Below are positions 1 through 11,261 of a DNA stretch of 64,000 bases, in pieces (the stretch's first letter is position 1; every line of letters begins with the position of its first letter). Where the stretch lies: positions 186,001 through 250,000 of the forward strand of contig CANTFK010000752.1 in assembly GCA_947646735.1 (NCBI GenBank). The letters are read 5' to 3'. This DNA comes from Peronospora farinosa. Taxonomy: Eukaryota; Oomycota; Peronosporomycetes; Peronosporales; Peronosporaceae. Below the pieces are notes generated by a model. It was not told where the DNA came from. It did not search any database and was given only the letters and a program-made list of their open reading frames with translations. A program made the translations under genes and the position numbers.

Positions 1-1
1 T

Positions 2-1153
2 GGACTTGGAAGTCTCTTGGCTACGGAGTTTAATCAAACCATGGGCAAGACATTTCACTACATTATGATGCTCTTAATGGGCGGAGTGAGCTTTGGATCA
101 ATGATTAACTTTTGTTCCGTTCATACGGCGGTCGTGACACTATCGCAATGTGAAAGTTTAGAAAAACGAGGCGTTTTTCAAGCTGATTATTTAATCGCTC
201 GAGCGACAGGACAGATTTCCGCCAGATTACTCGTCTATTTGATCCAGAACATTGTCGGAACGTTCAATACGTCACTGGTTTTACTCGTGTTAATGGTCTT
301 GTCAATTTCGACGATTATTGTCGTACTCACGACACTTGATGAACCATCAGTACATCAGAAAGAAAGTCTTCGATGCAAATGTGAGAGTTACTGGAAACTC
401 ACGAAACAAAAGGCGGTATGGAGGAGCTTAATCGTCATTGCCAGCTTTGCTTTTTTTCTCAACTTTGGCTTTCCACTTGTATCACAGGCACTAAGAGAAT
501 GGACACAGACAACGGATCATGTCTCAAAGCTAATTACTAGTACCTTGAGTGACTTGGTGATGGTTCTTACGGTGTTTGTATGGCGATGGAAACTTCGGAA
601 CATTTTGTGGAAAAAAATCTTTGCCATGGCTCCGATAATGACCATTGCACCTCAAATTCTGATGGCGGGGCTGATCATTCCAGCGCTGTGTCGTAGTCCA
701 GTCGTATATATTGTGCTGAGTGGATTGACAGGAGTCGCTTTAGGAGTCATGGCACTTTTACTGTTAGCTCCAGTCACTGAGATTATTGAAGAGGGCTCAG
801 AAGGCGGCGTTGTTGGACTTGCGCTCTCATTTAACACCATGTTCAAGATCTTTGTGAGCACATTACTTACGACAATCCAGCGTACGTCGTATTTTCCATC
901 CAGCAATGATATAGACATGATACATTGGCGCTGGTCCATCGCAATCCTCGCCATTGGAACGTGCTGCGTCAACAGCTTGGCGTTTGTAGCCATTCCGATC
1001 TTGCCACTGCAAAAGTTAGACGCGCAACTCGTGCGTATGTATGGAGGCTTTACCAATAGCGCCAGTGCTCTCACTGCTGCTGCATTCTTTTTGTCGCTCA
1101 GCTACTGCGTCGCGTACAACATCTATATCTTCAGTGAAGCCATCTACGCTTGA
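2..1153 (+). CDS. Polytopic membrane transporter, 5'-truncated by window edge (possibly folate-biopterin/MFS type)
   Basis: The frame is already open at base 2 and has no ATG at the point where a gene should begin, so this is the C-terminal part (about 384 residues) of a larger protein. It holds roughly eight to nine hydrophobic segments separated by short basic loops, as expected of an integral membrane carrier. An internal loop with several Lys, Arg and Cys residues near residue 125 separates two bundles of membrane segments. The last segment ends close to the stop, leaving a very short tail. The pattern resembles the large oomycete set of folate-biopterin transporter (FBT/BT1)-like and MFS proteins, but I see no diagnostic motif, so substrate and family are inference. 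No intron is needed in the visible part. Confidence 0.6.
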   Translation, partial: GLGSLLATEFNQTMGKTFHYIMMLLMGGVSFGSMINFCSVHTAVVTLSQCESLEKRGVFQADYLIARATGQISARLLVYLIQNIVGTFNTSLVLLVLMVLSISTIIVVLTTLDEPSVHQKESLRCKCESYWKLTKQKAVWRSLIVIASFAFFLNFGFPLVSQALREWTQTTDHVSKLITSTLSDLVMVLTVFVWRWKLRNILWKKIFAMAPIMTIAPQILMAGLIIPALCRSPVVYIVLSGLTGVALGVMALLLLAPVTEIIEEGSEGGVVGLALSFNTMFKIFVSTLLTTIQRTSYFPSSNDIDMIHWRWSIAILAIGTCCVNSLAFVAIPILPLQKLDAQLVRMYGGFTNSASALTAAAFFLSLSYCVAYNIYIFSEAIYA

Positions 1154-2233
1154 GCTTCATCAATTTTAGGCAAAAAAAGTGAGACGTACACAGCCATGTC
1201 GCAGTCCTTTTAAATGTAATACGATCCCCCACTTTTCACAATCCCTACTCTCATCTTTTTTTGACGGTATTTTAGCTGTAAAAAGCTAAGAATTAAAGAA
1301 TCTGTAACGTAATTTATTTAACATTACATGTAATTTAGTAAATGAGTACAAATTAGCATGAAGTACGCAAATATTATATGGATAAAAGACCTATTTTAGT
1401 AGTAGTCATAGGTATCTGAGTCGTGCAAAAGTACTATATATACGAGCAGCACTACACGAAATAATACGTGCCACACAGAAGGAATGCTAGCCGATACAAT
1501 GTGCACATTGGGGTTGCTCTTAGCAGACGTTTCGAGTGCTTATGAAGCTCTCCTCTAACTCTATCATCACAATAATGGTACTTGTATGTAATTAGTGGAC
1601 TCAGCCAAAATATAATGTCAACACTTCGACACAGTGCACCCTTAGATAGGTCCTGACGTATTCAAATTGACGGTATCGAGGCAGTCGATACGATAATTGA
1701 CAAGTGTGTGGGTCAGATGAAGTACTATGCTTTTCGTTATTTCCCTGTTGGGAGTAAGCCAAAGAAATAGAACCAAGGTGGATACGAGGCGATCAGGGCT
1801 CGCCTAATACGAATGATACAAGTCCATAGTGCCAACATGCACACATTCCATGTTGAGACCTTCAAGAAACGCAACGATCTCAGTAAACTTGAAGCGATTT
1901 AAGTGAAGGACTACCTGTCGAAGCACGGTTTCGCCAATTCTATTGTACTTTGCACAATAAAGCGTGCTCTCGTATGCAAATTTATCTCTAAAAACACCAT
2001 GAAGCTATTCCGACTGTCTGTGAACGCGCTACTGCGATGCAAAGTCTCAATATTCTCGTTCTGTCTATTCTACTCGATTCTTCACTTTATTAAACGAAAG
2101 ATATGACAATGTCAAGCTGGAACCCATTAACTTTATGGTCTTTTACGCCGTTTCTCACCGCTCGTTCCACTCCTGACGACGCAAAATAAACTCAAAAACG
2201 TAACGTACGCTGAGCCACCAACTGCCTCTGATC
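1154..2233. other. Intergenic, AT-rich, nothing recognised
   Basis: About 1.1 kb between the transporter stop and the acyltransferase start. It contains only a short 67-codon frame near 1903-2106 without recognisable features. The last 100 bases before the acyltransferase carry short pyrimidine-rich stretches that could be promoter sequence, but no clear initiator was identified. Confidence 0.5.
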
Positions 2234-3502
2234 ATGCATCGAAACCGAGTCACTCATCCAGAATGCAAACCAATTAGCACTAGCTTCACCTCCGAATCGA
2301 AGCCGGATGTCAAGTCCATGCTTCATCGCGCCGTGCACCCGAACGCTAAGTTTGAGGCGTGTGTGACGTGGTTTGGATGTATCATTGGCTGCAGTTATTT
2401 GATTCTTTTGGTCACGTGCGCGTTTCTGAACGTCGCCTTGATTTTGTGGCCATTAACGTTGCTGCGTCGGTGTTGCAATCTGTCGATCCGTACTATTCGC
2501 CCAGTGTTTTGCTTTTTAGAAGATAAATTCTTCTCCATGTCGAGTGGTTTATTGGAACTTGTGGGAGGCGTCCGACTCGTCGTGACGGGGGACGAGGAAC
2601 TGCAGTTTCAACCCCAAGACCACGTACTGCTAATATGTAATCACCGCAGTGAAGTGGATTGGATCTTTCTTTGGAACCTAGCTCTACGACTTGGTGTGCA
2701 CGACCGTATCCGTATCATAATGAAGAGTGTGATTCGACACGGTCCCGGTGTGGGGTGGGCCATGATGTTGCTCGAATACCCGTACATCAATCGAAACTGG
2801 AGTACGGACCAGAAGAGATTGACTAATTTCATTGCGTCGTACAAGGAAGTGGATATGGGCTCATGGCTGGCGATGTTCCCAGAAGGAACGGCGTTATATG
2901 ACAAGACGCTACAAAAAAGTCGCGACTTTGCTGTGAAACAGGGAAAAAGTACTTGGAACTTTGTCTTGCAGCCAAGAGTCAAAGGATTCAAATTGTGCAT
3001 GGAGAAGCTGGATCCAGAGTACGTCGTGGATCTTACAATTGCATACCCAGAGCTCATGGATGGAATTCGACCGTCTCCGATGCGATTCGCTAAAGGACAG
3101 TACCCGATGGAGGTGCACATGCACGTGAAACGATATCATCGGTCAGCGTTAGCAAAGCACAAGGAACACATGGATTGGTGGTGCGTTGGAATCAAAACTG
3201 CAAGTGTTTTCGTAACGTTTGTTTATTCACTGACTATCGTGTGAGAAATTAGGCTCAAGGACCGCTTTGCAGAGAAGGAGGAACGTCTCCGGCATTTTTA
3301 CGAGACTGGCGCGTTTGACGGTAAGCCATATGTGCGGCAGAAGCTTCCTATGTGGAGCTCGGTGGTGCCGGGCATAGCTTTCAATTTGGGGCTGTGCTGC
3401 TTAGCGCTTTACCTATTGCTTAACCATCGTATGGTCACGGCTACATGGTTCACACTCACTACAATGCTCTCCGTGCACCAAGCCCGTAGCTTTGGGAGCT
3501 AG
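2234..3502 (+). CDS. Lysophosphatidic acid / lysophospholipid acyltransferase (AGPAT, LPLAT family), two exons
   Basis: Membrane acyltransferase of the PlsC/AGPAT superfamily, which transfers an acyl chain from acyl-CoA to a lysophospholipid, probably in the ER. Near residue 137 is the catalytic NHRSEVDW block (NHx4D motif) and further on the FPEG block (MFPEGTALYD) that binds the glycerophosphate. A hydrophobic segment lies near residue 55. The frame appears to stop at 3244, but a 72-nt GT..AG intron at 3181-3252 restores the typical AGPAT3/4/5-like continuation (WLKDRFAEKEERL) and a C-terminal pair of hydrophobic segments, giving 398 residues. Exons 2234-3180 and 3253-3502 are in phase. Length matches eukaryotic LCLAT1/AGPAT3-5-like enzymes. 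Exact acyl acceptor cannot be told from sequence. The start is the first ATG of the frame. Confidence 0.9.
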
Positions 3503-5372
3503 ATTACAGACACAGACAATTTACGAAGCGGCACAAACTTTGAAGCGCTCGTCATTTGGCATGTACTAGCCAATCTACGGCTTCCTACAAAGTGTCGAGC
3601 AAGGAGCAAGAGCAATTTCTTTTTTGTAAAACAGTGAGCCAAGGTACATGTTCAAACGGCCACTTTTGGAGTTCTGTTCGGTTGCATTGCGTCACATGCG
3701 CAGCGAATCCCGGATAGTTGCAGTGCTTTCTGATGTCGACGGGATTTGCCTGGCAGGGGTGCAGCCAGCATGAGTCATATTACTCGCTGGCAGAAGAGCT
3801 GACTCTTCTTTGCCAATGAAGACACTTCGTTGGTTTGAAGAAATTGTTGGTGCTGTCGTTCAGTCTCAACGACTGGAGGCGGACCGTGAGCAGAATTTAC
3901 TTGAGAGTTGATTGATAGGAGACCTTAAATGGCGTTCTAGTACGTCCTGTTCAAAACATAGCGTATTGAATGAATGCAATAGTCACAACAACTGCAAGAC
4001 GATGGTGATGATGGTGTTCGATAACCATTTTTGATTGACAAAGGCCAAGGTGTTGCGTCCATTTTCATTGCCAATACTACCGTGCAAATCCGCGGATCAG
4101 TTGACTCATGGCGATTGTCGAATTCCTTAATGCCGATCAAATGTAGGTCAAGCCTGTATTGAAATTTATCCTTCTGCATAGTTAACACCAATGGGCAGAT
4201 AGATAGCTCGAAAACGCACAAGACATGCACACTGACCTTACGACTTCCCCAGTCGGAGACACGTCTTCCCCAGTCGAGGAAACGTTGCATTTCATCATTT
4301 CACATGTTACTTTGCCTAAACTTGCTTGCACGACTTGTATGTCGGGATTCGCTTTACGTGTCCGTTTTCGGGTGTTCCACCATGCAATCCAGCCCAATGT
4401 ACCTGTCTAAATGACGAAACTCAAAGCACAGCTGAAAGATCTGACGAAAATCGACTGGTATGTCTACTCACTGGCACTTAAGCATGAGAAGTGCGCGTAC
4501 ACTTTGTCTGCAAGGTTACGTAGTGAGTCTCGTGACAGGTTATTGTCCGTTCTAATCTGAGCTTTCATCGATAAGCTCTTCCGATAAAGTCTTTTGAGTA
4601 CTAGAACTCGGCAGCAAAGTCACTAACTGATAGCTATTCGATAGAGGAAGCCAAGGCACTGTCACTGTAGTCAGTACGACACCAGACGCCGAACTTTCAG
4701 CGGTTAGATCCTTTTGGTCCTCTTCTAAAGATGGATTCTCGTAAAGTCGTTATTACGCGAAGCAGGTAACAACCGGCGTTAAAAAAACTGTTAATTTAGT
4801 AACGTCTGATGTCTGTCGGTTGATGAAAGTTTGACCTGCTCAAGTTGCGCGTGCTCGGGTTATTGCACGTTCTCGGGTTATTGCACGTTCTCGGTCTAGA
4901 TTTTGCTTAACTGGAAGGTGTTCTTGTTCTCCATTACGACGGTTTACAGCAAGTGCATTTCATAACTGTGCTTGCCAGCGGCCTTTTCGATTCAAATCCA
5001 TTTCTTCGTTGGGTAGGACCACGAACCAACTCCTGGTAAAGTCGGATGTAATCGATCTTTAGCAACAGCGAAAAAAGGGTATTCTCTATCTTGATTCACA
5101 GTCCTAAACATTCCGCAGTGGACGTCGCCTCTCAAGGTGTAACAATTCACTTTCAATCTGATACGGTTGCGTGCGACATCGTCTTTAGCTCCGTCAGATT
5201 ACCGTCCACTTTCGCCTGGCGCTGCAGTTAACCTCCACTTACTGAATGTTTGGACTACCTGTCGACTAGTAAGTGTCTCTTCGCTTTTGTTGCACGATCT
5301 CTCATGGTTCAGCCAGTTCTGGTTTCACCAGCTATCAACAAAGTCTCTCGATAAAAGCGAGATATCTCCATC
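3503..5372. other. Intergenic with a short 18-bp tandem repeat
   Basis: 1.9 kb with no gene I can support. Around 3640-3910 one plus frame reads like worn coding sequence but is interrupted and unrecognised. An 18-bp unit repeats about 2.4 times at 4851-4894. The last 200 bases before the GH16 gene hold several short pyrimidine-rich stretches likely to include its promoter. Confidence 0.45.
4851..4894. repeat. 18-bp tandem repeat, about 2.4 copies
   Basis: The unit gttctcgggttattgcac occurs as one copy with a single substitution (4851-4868), one exact copy (4869-4886) and a partial third copy. Confidence 0.8.
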
Positions 5373-7547
5373 ATGGTGTCACACTGGAAAAGTGTCGGAT
5401 CATTTGTTTTCGTCGTAGCATTAACGGTCGCCTGTGTCACTTCAACGACGATCACAACATATGCGACCAAGTCGGGTGTCTTGCCCTGGGTGGATGTGGC
5501 CACGTCCTCACCAGCTCGGAGCCACAGAACCTCACGCGGAGACACTTGGACGCTCGTCATGAGCGACGAATTTAATACCGAAGGTCGCAGTTTTGATGCT
5601 GGAAAGGATCACCTTTGGACGGCCATTGACAAACCCGACGGAGTAAACGCTGCTCTACAAATTTACTACCCCAATATGACGGGGACAGCGTGCGACGACG
5701 ACGGCAATTGCTATTTATATATTGAATCGGATATCCATGAAACGAATCTCACAGTCTGGAACGAGTATATTTCTCCCCCCGGCTTCGAGAATGTTACGTT
5801 CTACTATCGGTCGGCTATGGTGCAAGGCTGGAATAAATTCTGCTTTCAAGGGGGACTGATTACTGTTCGAGCCCAATTGCCCGGTGCAGTCACGAATGCA
5901 ACAGGCAATCCGGACGTTGCTACCGGGTCTAATAGTGTCCGTGCAACTAGTATTGACTACTACCCGACGTGGCCTGGTATCTGGCTGATGGGGAATCTAG
6001 GTCGTGCTATTTTCACGGGCTCCACAGCTCGGATGTGGCCGTTCTCATACAATGAATGCAATGAAACTATCTTTGACTCACAAAATCAAAGAATCAGTGC
6101 TTGTGATGACAATCCTGGGTCTGGAATGCATCCTAATCAAGGACGTGGAGCTCCGGAGATTGATATTCTGGAAGGAGGTGGTACTGACATTTCATCCTCA
6201 ATTCAATTGGGACCGGGTATGCCCGACGAATTCCGGACGTTTGTGGATGATTCATCGGGCGCTTGTATCTATAGATATGAATGTACGACAACAGGTGCCA
6301 ACCACCAGGACGTCCCGACCAAGTACTACCGGGATCAACGTGGACACAAGTCATGGTATCAGGGACTTCGTTATGCCGCTAACAACTTGTGCGATGTGGA
6401 AAACGAGGATGTACAGAGCTTCGCGTTGATAAACGCATCCTTAACGAAGGGTATTAGAGAGAACAAGTGCACAATGGATTTGTGTCCGGCGTCGTTTGAT
6501 GTGAATGCTGACTTGGGCTTTAAGGACAATGGAACAGTACGCTGGGGCATCAATTCGAATGGCACATGCTTTCCGATGCAGAACGCGTACAAGGGCTCGT
6601 ATCTGTGTAGTGCCGGTAATACTGCATCAGAGTGTACTCAGTCGGGCGGTTCAACAAGTGCTGAATCGGTGTTTGAGTACCGACTGGACGCCATTTCTTC
6701 GAATTGGGAAGTGCACATGGCTGCTTATCTCGATTGGGTGACGTACTCACTCGAGTGGGTCACGGGAGACTCGGGCTATATCCGCTGGGAAGTGGAAGGA
6801 CAAGCTATCTTTGAAATTCCATCGGAAGCAATCACAAACCCACCACAGGACGCCGCCCAGATGAACCCCAAGAAGTTAATGGTTGAAGAACCAATGTATG
6901 TCATATTTAACGTTGCACTCTCCAGCTCGTGGGGAGCGAGGCCCCCCAATGCAGGTTCAAGTGGTTGCTACGGCGACGGTACGGATAAGACGACAGTCGC
7001 GATCTGCGATGCGTTCCCGATGTTCATGAAGATCGACTACATTCGCGTATACCAGGACTTGTCGGATGACTCTTCGATGACCTACGGATGCGATCCGGCC
7101 ACACATCCTACAAAACAGTGGATTCAGGACAACGTCGATGACTACCAGGACGATGACAACTTGGTGGTAGAAGTTTCGGGCATGGCGTTCTGCAAGTCTA
7201 GTGATGACTGCACTATCGCGAGTAGCGGTTCGTCTACTGTGACTACGGGTACGTGCAATTCCGATGGCCGTTGTGAGTGCGCTTCCGACTCGTGGACTGG
7301 ACCCCGCTGCACGGAGACTGTTAACGACGAGGAAGGTGACAATTTCTTTGGCCCTTCGATGCTAATAGCAGTTTTTGCCGCTACTCTGGCTTGTGTTGCC
7401 TTACTTGCGATCATGCACAAGGTGGCTCAAGACAAGCGCAACGGTGCCCATTATCGTGGTCAGACAGTCAAGCTAGAGCAGACGTCGACTCAGAGGACGA
7501 CGGTGAGGAATGTTGTAATCGATTCTCATAGCAGTAACTATTTGTAG
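5373..7547 (+). CDS. KRE6/SKN1-like GH16 protein (beta-glucan synthesis-associated), signal peptide, EGF-like module, C-terminal membrane anchor
   Basis: 724 residues. Residues 1-24 form a hydrophobic signal sequence. The body matches the SKN1/KRE6 branch of glycoside hydrolase family 16: WPGIWLMGNLGRA near 195-207, the asparagine/glycine-rich NQGRG lead and the GH16-type EIDILEGG catalytic block near 261-269, and a later KIDYIRVYQD strand that closes the beta-sandwich fold. After the enzyme domain comes a cysteine-rich EGF-like module (about 607-651), then one membrane segment (about 657-682) and a short basic cytoplasmic tail. Fungal relatives act in beta-1,6-glucan synthesis; in oomycetes, whose walls also contain beta-1,6-linked glucan, a wall role is a reasonable inference. 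The topology (signal peptide plus C-terminal anchor) differs from yeast Kre6, a type II protein. No intron. Start is the first ATG. Confidence 0.88.
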   Translation: MVSHWKSVGSFVFVVALTVACVTSTTITTYATKSGVLPWVDVATSSPARSHRTSRGDTWTLVMSDEFNTEGRSFDAGKDHLWTAIDKPDGVNAALQIYYPNMTGTACDDDGNCYLYIESDIHETNLTVWNEYISPPGFENVTFYYRSAMVQGWNKFCFQGGLITVRAQLPGAVTNATGNPDVATGSNSVRATSIDYYPTWPGIWLMGNLGRAIFTGSTARMWPFSYNECNETIFDSQNQRISACDDNPGSGMHPNQGRGAPEIDILEGGGTDISSSIQLGPGMPDEFRTFVDDSSGACIYRYECTTTGANHQDVPTKYYRDQRGHKSWYQGLRYAANNLCDVENEDVQSFALINASLTKGIRENKCTMDLCPASFDVNADLGFKDNGTVRWGINSNGTCFPMQNAYKGSYLCSAGNTASECTQSGGSTSAESVFEYRLDAISSNWEVHMAAYLDWVTYSLEWVTGDSGYIRWEVEGQAIFEIPSEAITNPPQDAAQMNPKKLMVEEPMYVIFNVALSSSWGARPPNAGSSGCYGDGTDKTTVAICDAFPMFMKIDYIRVYQDLSDDSSMTYGCDPATHPTKQWIQDNVDDYQDDDNLVVEVSGMAFCKSSDDCTIASSGSSTVTTGTCNSDGRCECASDSWTGPRCTETVNDEEGDNFFGPSMLIAVFAATLACVALLAIMHKVAQDKRNGAHYRGQTVKLEQTSTQRTTVRNVVIDSHSSNYL

Positions 7548-9257
7548 ATAGGATGCCGCCAATACAGGCAAAGACGCTAGGTAAATTGTTTTCTATCATC
7601 AAGATAAGCAACATATCACGCAGGATTTCCCAGTCTGGGCTTCAGAGCAACAACGGCCACGCGAGGTCTCGAAAGAAACGGCACACAGGTCCTCTTACCT
7701 TGGGCATGAAGTCCCCTATCATGAGGCCAAGGTTGAAGAGTAGACCTTCTCTCCGCTGTCAAGGATCAGTCAGGCTGGCCCGTCTGGGGCAGCCGCTATG
7801 GTACCCGGCTTACTTTGAAGGCATCTCCTGCCTTCTGCATGTGCTCGGGTTTTGTCAGACAGTCCCACGTGCCGTTTTGGACTGTCCCCCGTGAAGTCCA
7901 TCGAATTGAGCCAGTAGAATGAGCTAGTGCATGGGAGAACGACGTAGATATAGCAGAAGATCAGGGGATTTCCTCTTAGACATATCTAAAACAATCATAA
8001 GACAGTCTGATCATCATCACATCGCACGGAGCAGATATGTCAAGGCTATTGAGCTCAAGCCCTGGATTTGCCTTTGGTGCCCCACCGATAGAGATGCTCT
8101 GAAGTCATTGTAGTGACGCCTGAGCCGGGATCGTAAAACCCATCAGAACTGGCAATATGATTTGAGACGGAACACTTGTCGAGATGAGCTCATTTGCCTT
8201 GAAGATCTCCTTGTCACGCGATGCATACTAGCACTGTCATGCTTCGGATTCGATGATCAAAATACCAAAGAGAGGAAATGATGGACATCGATAAGCTAGC
8301 TGCGTAGGCTAGAGGATGGTTTCTTTGTCGCGCACAAATCGGTGCAATTCATGTAACAAGCTCTCGCTTGGCGCAGTGCGTTGTCCCAAACACTGAGCAT
8401 TCAAATGAACAGACCAAGTCGATCACAGCACTCGATGTACGAACTCTGACACATCTGGTCAGAACCGCGTCTTTAACGCAGTGGACGTTGCAATCGTCAC
8501 AAAGACTGAATCTATAGAACGGCTGCGTTCTCCGCGGGGCTCGGGTGTATCCGGCTGGTCGTGTGGAACTGCCATCGAGTCGGTGTAGCGTAAAATTTGT
8601 GCGAGTTACAGAAAGACCATTGACTGTCTACACTCACTCAATGCGTCCGGTTTTTTCTGCGTTCGAGTTGGTAGACGTCCCCGGCTCGCAATTCCTTTGC
8701 CGTAAGCTTCACCATCAAAACTAACGACACATGACTAGAGGCACCTTAATCGTTTACAAATGACGAGATGCATGCCATGCAAACAAGAAGCATGTGCCTC
8801 TTGATCCGTCGGAATTGCAACCCCCTCCGATCGATCTTTGAAGATACTCTACATGCATACGCTTCCGTTGGGGGGACGGGATGGTCTAAGTGACTGTCGC
8901 CACGAATGAACAACACCTCCGTCTTTTTGAGCAAAAGAAGCTGGGGGGAGCTCGACAGTACTAGCATTCATACCCAACGCTAAACGAGTCTCTGACTGAC
9001 CCATCAGTTGTCATTAACCTTGTTCAACCGAGGGACACGGTAGCACTGATTATACAGTTGCTTGCATAGTTGTCTCGTGACCATCGTCCTTAACCGTCGA
9101 TCATTTAGAACAAGTGATGATGCTCGCGAAAGTTCTTCCCATTCTAAATTTAGTGCCGTAAGGAGATCCAATCTCCCCTTATCCAACGCTGCCCTTTTCG
9201 CCAGCTAGGTTCGTGACCTGTCATCCACGCAAGATACTGCTAGCATACTTCTCAACA
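7548..9257. other. Intergenic, gene-poor, unrecognised
   Basis: 1.7 kb between the GH16 gene and the zinc-finger relic. Short frames exist (for example 7553-7894) but none resembles a known family and composition gives no support for coding. Parts of 8560-8720 read as worn coding sequence on the plus strand without an identifiable family. Confidence 0.45.
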
Positions 9258-9996
9258 ATGCAAGCCAACAGTGATCCCATCACGGCATCTACTACCTCCC
9301 GAATCGGCTTGTCTAATCGCGTCGGGCCCCACCCTCTCAAGAGCGACCGTTCATATGTCCTATCACGACTTGCAGCGGTCACTTTCACCGTAAGTTCACG
9401 TTGCACGGGCATATGAAGACGCACATGGGAGATTAACCCCACTAATGCCCTATCAAAGGCTGTGGCAAGCGCTTCATCACATCAGGAAAGCTGGCACGTC
9501 ATCAAAAGCTGCATGCGATCTACAAGCTCACTCCTACGACACCGCATTGTTCACGAGAATTCCGAGTCGTGAGAAGCTCATCATCTACATTGTGGTTCAC
9601 TTCGCGAACACACCGCACACATGCACTATTGGAGGCTGTGGCACGACATTCAGCACTGCTAGTAATTGACTCGGCACGGTCGAACGTGACGCAATACTCT
9701 GTCGACCACCGAGGGATGGAGTTGAGGCTGTTTGACAGCCGCCGATGTTGAAGAATGTGCACTTCCACGAGCAACAGCGGCGTCAATTGCCTGTGTAAAG
9801 GCTACCGATTCGGACAAGGCACTTTTTGGTTATCGTCGCGCCATACTCACCAAGGCCCGTATATAGTCTGCAGCAAGTCGCCTTGACTGCCATGCAACCG
9901 AGATTCGAGTGCCATCACATCTCCGATCAAAACGTACGGAACCTCCTGGATTGCCTCTTTGCGAACGATCCAGCCGTGGCGTCTTGCATGCAGTAG
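9258..9996 (+). pseudogene. Decayed C2H2 zinc-finger gene, relic of the family at 11.3 and 14.4 kb
   Basis: From 9341 the plus strand reads as the same finger array as the two intact genes downstream: a CSGHFHRKFTLHGHMKTH finger, then CGKRFITSGKLARHQKLH, then a damaged third finger, then HTCTIGGCGTTFSTASN. Stops interrupt it at the linker after finger 1 (two in-frame TAA codons) and after finger 4, and frame changes occur near 9340 and 9560. A final piece, NLLDCLFANDPAV, ending at a stop at 9994-9996, matches the C-terminal motif of the intact copies (DLFDCLFVENAQA and DVLQCLFVDDNPV). So the relic spans the whole gene length. Likely a tandem or dispersed duplicate that has lost function. Confidence 0.85.
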
Positions 9997-11261
9997 GTGG
10001 CATCATCCGTAGTGTGCCGTTCTTCTACGGAGCCTATCACCCGTAAGGTCTCTCCACGACGGTGTGAGATGACGAAAGTATGCCAATCTGTTGAGAGAGC
10101 TCTCTTTCTAATATATCTGCCATGAGTACATTGTGTTTATCAGTCGCTATACTTGATCCATTGTTCGTGCATTGCACTACAGTACGATCGTAAAGGCACA
10201 CCATGCTCTTGCCTGGCATCTATCCTTTATCCTATTGCAAAGAAGCTCGCGAGGACAGTGCACTACTTAATCAGCAACTTCTGCGATTAAGAAGTGCACT
10301 ATCCTCGCGAGCGATACAATACTTGCTAAACCATAAAACGCACCAGAGCTTCGGCGGTATTTCGACAAGTAAAGATCGGATTTCTCCTCTCGGTAGCAAA
10401 GCATGCTGTCTTGGTCCAGACAGAGCCTCCAGGAATTGCTCGCAGACACGATGGTGAATATACGACCAACAATATTAGATCAAGGTCAAGTGACTTGCTA
10501 TTTAAAAGACAGAGGCCGTCAAAGTTGTCGAAGGAATTGTTCGAGACGATTAAGCAAGCAAAGAGAAGTTTCTTGATAGAACAAATAGAGCAACCATAAC
10601 CACTAGTCTGTCCACTATTTACAAGAGCTTGTCCGCAGACGAAGCCGAGGTCGATCCATGCAATCAAGACTGCAAATCCTACGAAAGAAAGGGAGCCGAT
10701 CGTCTATCCATGGGTATTCAGCTGTCGGGCTCTTTCATGATGTGCAAGCGAAAAGCATCATAAATATCACGTGGGGAACGTCAAGTTGAGCGGCATCGCA
10801 TATATATATTGTAAAGAGGAAGCATCGTTACGGTAGTATATCTAGCGACAGTGTCAGTGTCAGATGGCTAAAAGCTGATTTGTATGGTGTCCGACCAGCA
10901 GCAGCACCCTATCCTCATTGCGTAACTGAGCTTTGGACAGACTGGGCAGCAATGACAAACAGCCAGCAAAGCCTTGAGTCCATGCCATAATCATGTAAGC
11001 ATCTGATGTGTCCCATTCTTCCAAGCGAATTCAGCGACGTCGTCGCCCTATCCACTGGCTACTAAAAACCAGACGGCGTCAGGCCACCAACAGACTTAGG
11101 GCTCCGTTGTTGTATTCTCAAACATACCAGCTTTTTTGAGAGCCACTGTTCAAATAGCGCAAGCGTCGTTACGTGTCCACCCTCTTCACGTTCTCTCTCT
11201 CTATCTCTCTCTCTCTCCCCCCCACATTCGCGTCAATTGATCTCAAGCGTCAATAGTACCA
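9997..11261. other. Intergenic with palindrome and CT-rich promoter-like tract
   Basis: Holds the long inverted repeat at 10245-10312 (separate entry), an AT-rich block near 10800 and a CT-repeat tract at about 11195-11220 immediately upstream of the zinc-finger gene. No gene supported. Confidence 0.5.
10245..10312. repeat. Near-perfect inverted repeat: 28-bp arms, 12-nt loop
   Basis: Left arm 10245-10272 begins gctcgcgaggacagtgcac; right arm 10285-10312 ends in its reverse complement. Only two of 28 positions mismatch. The spacer is 12 nt. No coding frame uses this segment. It could be a hairpin RNA precursor, the remnant of a small inverted-repeat transposon, or a fresh foldback duplication. 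Confidence 0.9.

Noticed and set aside
5273..5575. 100-residue frame overlapping the GH16 start
   Set aside because: Out-of-frame shadow of the GH16 signal-peptide region with no features of its own.
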